NCBI RefSeq assembly: GCF_020991455.1
Contig: NZ_JAJMOX010000002.1
Span: 310,001-374,000, forward strand
Direction of reading: 5' to 3'
From: Flavobacterium sp. JAS
GTDB lineage: Bacteria > Bacteroidota > Bacteroidia > Flavobacteriales > Flavobacteriaceae
Length of the DNA: 64,000 bases
Part shown: one piece after another, positions 58,946-64,000 of the stretch
Position numbering within the stretch: position 1 is the first letter of the stretch
Layout of the letters: the number at the start of each line of letters is the position of its first letter
Program-made: the position numbers and the translations under genes
Notes under the pieces: model-generated
The model's input: only the letters and a program-made list of their open reading frames with translations
Databases searched by the model: none
What the model was told of the DNA's origin: nothing

Positions 58946-60148
58946 TTATAAATACCATTTCTTGTATCGTAATAATGCCTCTAAAAAATAATAATCAGCA
59001 TAAGTAAGGGGTACATCTATCTCGCTGTCATGTGGAATTGATCCCACACTATGCATTAAAATATAGCCGCCATTAGTTCCTGCTTCAGCTCTGTATTTGG
59101 GAGTTGATAATGATTTTAAAATAGTTTCGGCCACACTTACATATTCCTTTTTTTCTTTTCCGGACGTATATTGTCCAAGTTCTAATAATGCTGATGCATA
59201 TACTGAGGCTGCCGAAACATCTCGCAATGCATTTGGGATTCCTGGTGCATCAAAGTCCCAATATGGAATCTTGTCACTGGGTAAATTTGGATTGTTCAAT
59301 ATAAATTTAGCAACACCTTGCGCTTGTTTTAAATAAGTTGGATTTTTAGTAAATCGATACATCATGGTATAACCATATAGAGCCCATCCTTGCCCGCGGC
59401 TCCAGGCACTTTCATCTGCAGCTCCCTGAGCAGTAACTTTTTTAAGAACTTCTCCTGTGTCCAGATTGTAATCCAGTACATGATAACTGCTGTAATCAGG
59501 TCTGAAATGATTTTTGATAGTAGTGTTGGCGTGGGCTTCTGCAATATTGGCAAAAGACTTATCGTGGCTGTTTTTACTAGACCATTCCAACATTTCAAGA
59601 TTCATCATATTGTCGATGATTACCGGTCCCATGAAATTTTTCTTTTTTAATCCGCCATCTGTAATTTCCCATGATTGAATTACTTTGGCATTTGGACGGT
59701 AACGCGTCGACAATGATTTTGATGACTCAATAATTACATCTTTATAGGCAGGATCTTTTAAAAGACGATAAGCATTACCATAACTGCAATACATCATAAA
59801 GCCTAAATCATGGTTTTTAGTGAATGTTTTAACCGGTTCCAAAATCGCAAGACGTTTTTTTGCAGTGCTTAAAATTATTGGGTCCTTGGTGTATTCATAG
59901 ATATATAATAAAGTTCCCGGATAAAAACCGCTGCACCACCAGTAAACATCACTGCTAACATTATGATTTTTCTCAAATGTTTTTGGCATAGAGTCCAAAG
60001 GAGTGTTTTTTTCTAAAAGCTGATATTGTTTTTGGGCAAATTCAAAGTTTTCTGAAATTAATTTTTTCATGGCTGTATTATTCTTTGATTTTTGAGCCAA
60101 AGCATAAAGACTAGAAAAGCATAGGAAGATAAGAATGAGTTTTTTCAT
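58946..60148 (-). CDS. GH88 unsaturated glucuronyl hydrolase, secreted
   Basis: A 400-residue (alpha/alpha)6-barrel enzyme with a signal peptide (1-19). It keeps the two aspartates of the family, Asp114 in NHDLGFMMY and Asp179 in VIIDNMMNLEML, plus the SGFYPGTLLY and WSRGQGWALYGYTMMYR blocks. It hydrates the double bond of the unsaturated uronate that lyases leave at the non-reducing end, freeing the sugar as 4-deoxy-5-keto-uronate. Its substrate should be disaccharides from the two PL8 enzymes. It is the first enzyme gene after SusD in this operon. Confidence 0.94.
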   Translation of the reverse strand: MKKLILIFLCFSSLYALAQKSKNNTAMKKLISENFEFAQKQYQLLEKNTPLDSMPKTFEKNHNVSSDVYWWCSGFYPGTLLYIYEYTKDPIILSTAKKRLAILEPVKTFTKNHDLGFMMYCSYGNAYRLLKDPAYKDVIIESSKSLSTRYRPNAKVIQSWEITDGGLKKKNFMGPVIIDNMMNLEMLEWSSKNSHDKSFANIAEAHANTTIKNHFRPDYSSYHVLDYNLDTGEVLKKVTAQGAADESAWSRGQGWALYGYTMMYRFTKNPTYLKQAQGVAKFILNNPNLPSDKIPYWDFDAPGIPNALRDVSAASVYASALLELGQYTSGKEKKEYVSVAETILKSLSTPKYRAEAGTNGGYILMHSVGSIPHDSEIDVPLTYADYYFLEALLRYKKWYL

Positions 60149-60219
60149 TTTTTAAGGCATTAGATTGTATTTCGCCGAAAGTATATTGTTTCGAACGAGA
60201 GAGAAAAAATTATAAATAA

Positions 60220-60250
60220 CCCGGGTAAGGGAGGTGTTACCCGGGCTTTT
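60220..60250 (-). terminator. Hairpin after SusD (attenuator)
   Basis: CCCGGGTAA and TTACCCGGG form a GC-rich 9-bp stem with an 8-nt loop. On the gene strand it is followed by TTATTTATAATTTTTT. It mirrors the hairpin after the first SusD at 14427 and may reduce transcription into the enzyme genes. Confidence 0.65.
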
Positions 60251-60257
60251 TTGAGGA

Positions 60258-61961
60258 TTACCAACCTTTATTCTGTACCATCAGGGTGTTTGATGCTATT
60301 TCTAAAGAAGGAATAGGATATAGCACATTTTTTTCAGAAACGTTTTTTCCTCCTAAGCCTCCATACTGCTGATTTCCAGAAGTCAATGGGCCGGTTGTAG
60401 GAGCTGCTGCCATATCTGTAGCTACTGCATTCATAGTAGTAACAAATTTATTCCAGCGGATTAAATCTGAACGACGTGTTCCTTCAAAACATAATTCACG
60501 CATACGCTCATCTTCAATAAACAACTGAAAAGAAGCCTTAGAAGCTGCTGCTGTTGTTGTTGCTGCATCTGATAATGGATAAGGTGCTGAAACATTAGTT
60601 TGTCCGTAACCTCTGCGGCGTACTTTGTTGACAGCCTCAACAGCATTAGGAGTTGGTCCGTTTACCTGATTTTCAGCTTCTGCATACATTAAGAGCACAT
60701 CGGCATATCTCAAAACCGGATAATTGATTGTTGTATAATTTTTATTTTTTGGAGTCAGCGTTTCATATTCTCTTCTCCATTTTGCACAATCTCTGCCATA
60801 TTGAATTGTTTTGGCAAGTGCGGCTCTGGCTCCGGTACTGTTATTAAGGGTATAAGTTGTTAATACCCAGTCACGACGCAAGTCATTTCCTGTTGGGTCA
60901 TAACTTCTGAATAATTTTCCTGTTCCTTTTAAGAAACCATAACAATGTCCCATTGAAGCTACCAGAGGACTGGTAGCAGCTGGTGAAAATGTAATACCAA
61001 TATCATTTCCTAAACGACCACCTTCAACATTCCCATCAGTACGATTTCCTGTAAACTCAATTTCCCACATAGACTCGTTTGTGTCATAAGCATCCTCACC
61101 TGCATTTATAAATATTTGACGGTATGCATTATTACTAACATTAGTAGCAATTGATGGGTTAAAAGTATTATAGTAAGTTGCAGGTTGTCCAGTTGGTGCA
61201 GTAGTCTTAAAACTAACATTTAATTGATGTTGTCCTGAATCGATTACTTTCTTAGACCAGGCTAATGCATCTGCATATTTTGGAGTATCCATCAAAGGAT
61301 AACCTGCCATTTGCAAACATACCCTTGCAAGGATTCCCTGAACTACTGTTTTATAAATACGGCTTGCAGTTAATGGTTTAGTTGGACTAACTTTTGCTTC
61401 GGCCTCTGTCATATCTTTCAATATTTGAGCATAAATCTCAGCAGAAGGTGTTTTGGCTAACGATGCCTGATTTGGGCTTGTGGTTGGTGTCAATCTTAAT
61501 GGCACATCACCAAATTTGCTTACCAATAAAAAGTAATAATACCCTCTTAAAAACAATGCTTCACCTAATATAACTTGTCGTTTATCCTGGTCCATTTTTG
61601 GCAAATCGATATGTGCTATCAAATCATTAGCCCTGTTAATTCCGTTATAGAGTTCGTACCACATATTCGAAACGTTTGCATCAGTGGCATCAAAGCTATA
61701 AACAGATGCTCCTGATACTTGAGTGTTTCGGGCATAATATCCTTCATCTGTACAAACTTCTAAGTTGAAAAATAGCTGATTGCCATATAAAGTTTCCTGA
61801 CCTAATGGATCATATACTCCGGCTAAAGCCGAAGTTAAACCTGCTTCATCAGTATAATATTGCTCGATAGCAATTTTCTGAATAGGTTCTGTATCTAAAA
61901 AATTCTCACAAGAACTGGTGGTAAAGGCCGCCAATACTAATAATATATATATCTTTTTCAT
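60258..61961 (-). CDS. SusD-like surface glycan-binding lipoprotein (second locus)
   Basis: A 567-residue lipoprotein (lipobox TSSC, Cys18) with the SusD/RagB layout: FLDTEPIQKIAIEQYYTDEA at the start, MWYELYNGINRANDLIAHID, LGEALFLRGYYYFLLVSKFGDVPL, NYPVLRYADVLLMYAEAENQ and a C-terminal ELCFEGTRRSDLIRWNKF. The SusC partner lies 21 bp upstream. It should bind the acidic polysaccharide fragments at the cell surface. Confidence 0.95.
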   Translation of the reverse strand: MKKIYILLVLAAFTTSSCENFLDTEPIQKIAIEQYYTDEAGLTSALAGVYDPLGQETLYGNQLFFNLEVCTDEGYYARNTQVSGASVYSFDATDANVSNMWYELYNGINRANDLIAHIDLPKMDQDKRQVILGEALFLRGYYYFLLVSKFGDVPLRLTPTTSPNQASLAKTPSAEIYAQILKDMTEAEAKVSPTKPLTASRIYKTVVQGILARVCLQMAGYPLMDTPKYADALAWSKKVIDSGQHQLNVSFKTTAPTGQPATYYNTFNPSIATNVSNNAYRQIFINAGEDAYDTNESMWEIEFTGNRTDGNVEGGRLGNDIGITFSPAATSPLVASMGHCYGFLKGTGKLFRSYDPTGNDLRRDWVLTTYTLNNSTGARAALAKTIQYGRDCAKWRREYETLTPKNKNYTTINYPVLRYADVLLMYAEAENQVNGPTPNAVEAVNKVRRRGYGQTNVSAPYPLSDAATTTAAASKASFQLFIEDERMRELCFEGTRRSDLIRWNKFVTTMNAVATDMAAAPTTGPLTSGNQQYGGLGGKNVSEKNVLYPIPSLEIASNTLMVQNKGW

Positions 61962-61982
61962 TTTTAAAGTAAATTAATGTTG

Positions 61983-64000
61983 TTAAAAAGTAATGTTTGT
62001 AGCAAAAAATACAGTACGAGCACGAGGATAAGCAGAGAAATCGAACCCTGGAGTTAGTGCAGAGTTGTAAGTGTTTACCTCTGGATCTGTTCCGGAATAT
62101 TTCGTCCAAGTGAATATATTCTGTGCTGACAGTGCAAATCTTAATGATTTAAGGTGCATTTTTTTAACAAACTTTTGGTCGAAATTATAACCTATCGCAG
62201 CTGATTTTAATCTCAAATAAGAGCCATCTTCAACATAATAAGAGGAGTATCCAACTGCAGATCCAACCAAACCTCTTGTTCTGAAAACATCCGAATTTGG
62301 ATTTGATGCAGACCAACGATCTTCATAGCTTGCAAATTGGTTTAAACCTTCCTGACCTTTTTGATTTCCTTCAAATAGAATGCGATTTGCATTTAAAATA
62401 TCGTTACCATACGACCATTGGAAAAAGATGTTTAAGTCAAAATTTTTGTAAGTGAAATTATTGCTAAATCCACCCGTATGAACCGGCAAACCATTCCCAA
62501 TTTTAGTATAATCACTTTTGTTTATAGTTCCGTCACCATTTTGATCTTTGTATTTAACATCACCTGGCTGAATATTTGCTCTTGTATTTCCATTAGTGGC
62601 GATTTCCGGTTTTAAAGCATAAACAGTTGCACCACTGCCATTAACTGAAGTATTAAAATCATCATATTTATAAGTTCCTGAATATTCAAAACCATACATA
62701 TCACCTAAAGATTCTCCTTTTTTTGCAACATAAGTACTAACAGTATTCCAGTTAAAATCCCAAGGAATAATAGTTTCTAATTTGTCTTGTCCTTCGGCTA
62801 AGGCTAAGAGTTCATTTTTATTGAAAGCAATATTAAAACTGCTGGTCCATGTAAAATTATCAGTAACAATATTTTTAGTTACTAAACTTAATTCCAAACC
62901 TCTATTTCGTACACTACCAATGTTTTTATATGCTGTAGTGAATCCTGTAGATAAAGGAAGTTGTGCTTTAAGTAATAAATCTTTAGTTGTTTTTTGATAA
63001 ACATCTGCAGTGAAAGTAATTCTTTGATTAAAGAAACCTAAATCAATACCTGCATCAACCTGCTCTGTAGTTTCCCACTTCAGGTCAGAGTTTCCAAGTT
63101 TTGTAGCTGCAACTCCAACAACATAATTCTTGTCAAAAGTATAGGTGCCAAATAAAGGATTTGCCGGATTGTAGTAGGTGGTAAGATAATCAAAATCTCC
63201 TACACGGTTGTTACCGGTTTGTCCATAACTCAAACGTATTTTACCCTCTGATAATTTTTTAAAATTTTTCAGGAATTTTTCTTCATTAAATTTCCAGGAA
63301 ACTGCAGCCGACGGGAAATATCCCCAATGGTTTTTAGAAGGAAATTTAGAAGATCCATCTGCTCTGAAAGAAGCTGTAACCATATATTTAGAATCATAAT
63401 TATAATTTACTCTGCCTAAAAATGAGCTCATTGTCCAAACTGATTCACTTGGATCTATCCTTAGTTGAGTCCCCTGATCGAACCCATCAAACATCAAGTC
63501 TTCGTTTGTTAACTGATTGGCAGCTCTACCGTTAGACCAGGTTTTTTGTTTTTGAGCAGTAAATCCTCCTAAAGCAGTAAGTTTCGATTTTGCCCCCAAT
63601 TGTTTATCCCAGGTAAGGGTATTTTCATTCAGCCAATTGTTGTAATTGTTGTGCATCATTTTTCCGTTTACCCCATTTGGATTACCAGGACGTCCGTAAG
63701 CTGTTTTTGAGTTATAGAACTCATCTTTATTGGAATGATTTTCAATAAAACCATATGTAGTTCTAAATTTTAAATCTTTGGTAAATTGATATTCAAGATA
63801 TCCATTGGCAGCAATATTTTTAGTAGTGGTTACATTATAAGTATTCTCAAGATTTAAAACAGGATTTACTCTGTAATCATTAGCTGTATCAATATTTGGA
63901 TCCATAAAAATATCCTCAGGATTCCCAACGTTAGGTGTGTACGGACGAGATCCCCAAACAGAAGTCATAAGGTTAGAAGTACCACTACCACCAGAAATTG
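61983..64000 (-). CDS. SusC-like TonB-dependent transporter, C-terminal part (5' end outside window)
   Basis: The frame runs in from the right edge (an internal Met at 63968 is not the true start) and covers about 672 residues of outer-membrane barrel. Typical SusC stretches are GRVNYNYDSKYMVTASFRAD, SYGQTGNNRVGDFDY, LKWETTEQVDAGIDLGFFNQ, NRGLELSL, YKDQNGDGTINKSDYTKIGN and YLRLKSAAIGYNF, ending FFATNITF. The plug and carboxypeptidase-like domains are beyond the window. It partners the SusD at 60258 and heads the glycosaminoglycan-type operon. Confidence 0.94.
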   Translation of the reverse strand, partial: ISGGSGTSNLMTSVWGSRPYTPNVGNPEDIFMDPNIDTANDYRVNPVLNLENTYNVTTTKNIAANGYLEYQFTKDLKFRTTYGFIENHSNKDEFYNSKTAYGRPGNPNGVNGKMMHNNYNNWLNENTLTWDKQLGAKSKLTALGGFTAQKQKTWSNGRAANQLTNEDLMFDGFDQGTQLRIDPSESVWTMSSFLGRVNYNYDSKYMVTASFRADGSSKFPSKNHWGYFPSAAVSWKFNEEKFLKNFKKLSEGKIRLSYGQTGNNRVGDFDYLTTYYNPANPLFGTYTFDKNYVVGVAATKLGNSDLKWETTEQVDAGIDLGFFNQRITFTADVYQKTTKDLLLKAQLPLSTGFTTAYKNIGSVRNRGLELSLVTKNIVTDNFTWTSSFNIAFNKNELLALAEGQDKLETIIPWDFNWNTVSTYVAKKGESLGDMYGFEYSGTYKYDDFNTSVNGSGATVYALKPEIATNGNTRANIQPGDVKYKDQNGDGTINKSDYTKIGNGLPVHTGGFSNNFTYKNFDLNIFFQWSYGNDILNANRILFEGNQKGQEGLNQFASYEDRWSASNPNSDVFRTRGLVGSAVGYSSYYVEDGSYLRLKSAAIGYNFDQKFVKKMHLKSLRFALSAQNIFTWTKYSGTDPEVNTYNSALTPGFDFSAYPRARTVFFATNITF

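Overview
The window is AT-rich DNA with the hallmarks of a Bacteroidota genome, most likely Flavobacterium or a close relative. These include SusC/SusD-type outer-membrane pairs, a hybrid two-component (HTCS) regulator, type IX secretion (T9SS) C-terminal tails, TTTG / TAnnTTTG promoter motifs, and secreted enzymes starting Met-Lys-Lys with short signal peptides. Almost everything concerns capture and breakdown of complex glycans. I saw no transposase, CRISPR array, rRNA or intact tRNA.

Left end (1-6.6 kb): an eroded hemicellulose locus. It holds a cut-off T9SS tail, a shattered GH5 endoglucanase, a GH51 arabinofuranosidase reduced to its N-terminus, an intact GH31 alpha-xylosidase, a frameshifted DUF5060/DUF4038 protein and an intact GH43. 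The combination resembles a xyloglucan/arabinoxylan locus that has largely decayed.

Middle (7-39.1 kb, all on +): a GH89 alpha-N-acetylglucosaminidase, a SusC/SusD pair, then a tightly packed run of two GH92 alpha-mannosidases, an unknown secreted protein, a helical-toroid protein, a metallophosphoesterase lipoprotein and the HTCS. After a perfect 20-bp terminator a new promoter starts a second unit. It carries a myo-inositol oxygenase with all six iron ligands, a GH2 beta-galactosidase, an HGSNAT-type glucosamine N-acetyltransferase, a sodium:solute symporter, two GH28 pectinase-type enzymes and a LacI regulator. Alpha-mannosidases, alpha-GlcNAcase, glucosamine acetyltransferase, phosphoesterase and inositol oxygenase together suggest, as inference only, use of inositol-containing glycans such as GPI-anchor or GIPC headgroups.

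Boundary (39.1-39.7 kb): a 3' tRNA fragment with its own terminator, and several copies of a ~40-bp repeat that also occurs at 5.4 kb. This looks like an attachment-site scar of an integrated element.

Right part (39.7-64 kb, all on -): a locus for an acidic, probably sulfated, glucuronate-containing polysaccharide such as chondroitin or hyaluronan. It has a SusC (cut by the window end), SusD, GH88, a DUF4955 beta-helix protein, a sulfatase, a dead GH29 fucosidase remnant, kduI, a DUF4861 protein, kduD, kdgK, eda, a hexuronate-type MFS transporter, a giant T9SS-exported chondroitinase-ABC-like PL8, a second PL8, a CBM9-like protein and a zinc-protease lipoprotein. PL8 lyases and GH88 produce unsaturated glucuronate, and KduI, KduD, KdgK and Eda take it to pyruvate and glyceraldehyde-3-phosphate, so the route is complete within the window.
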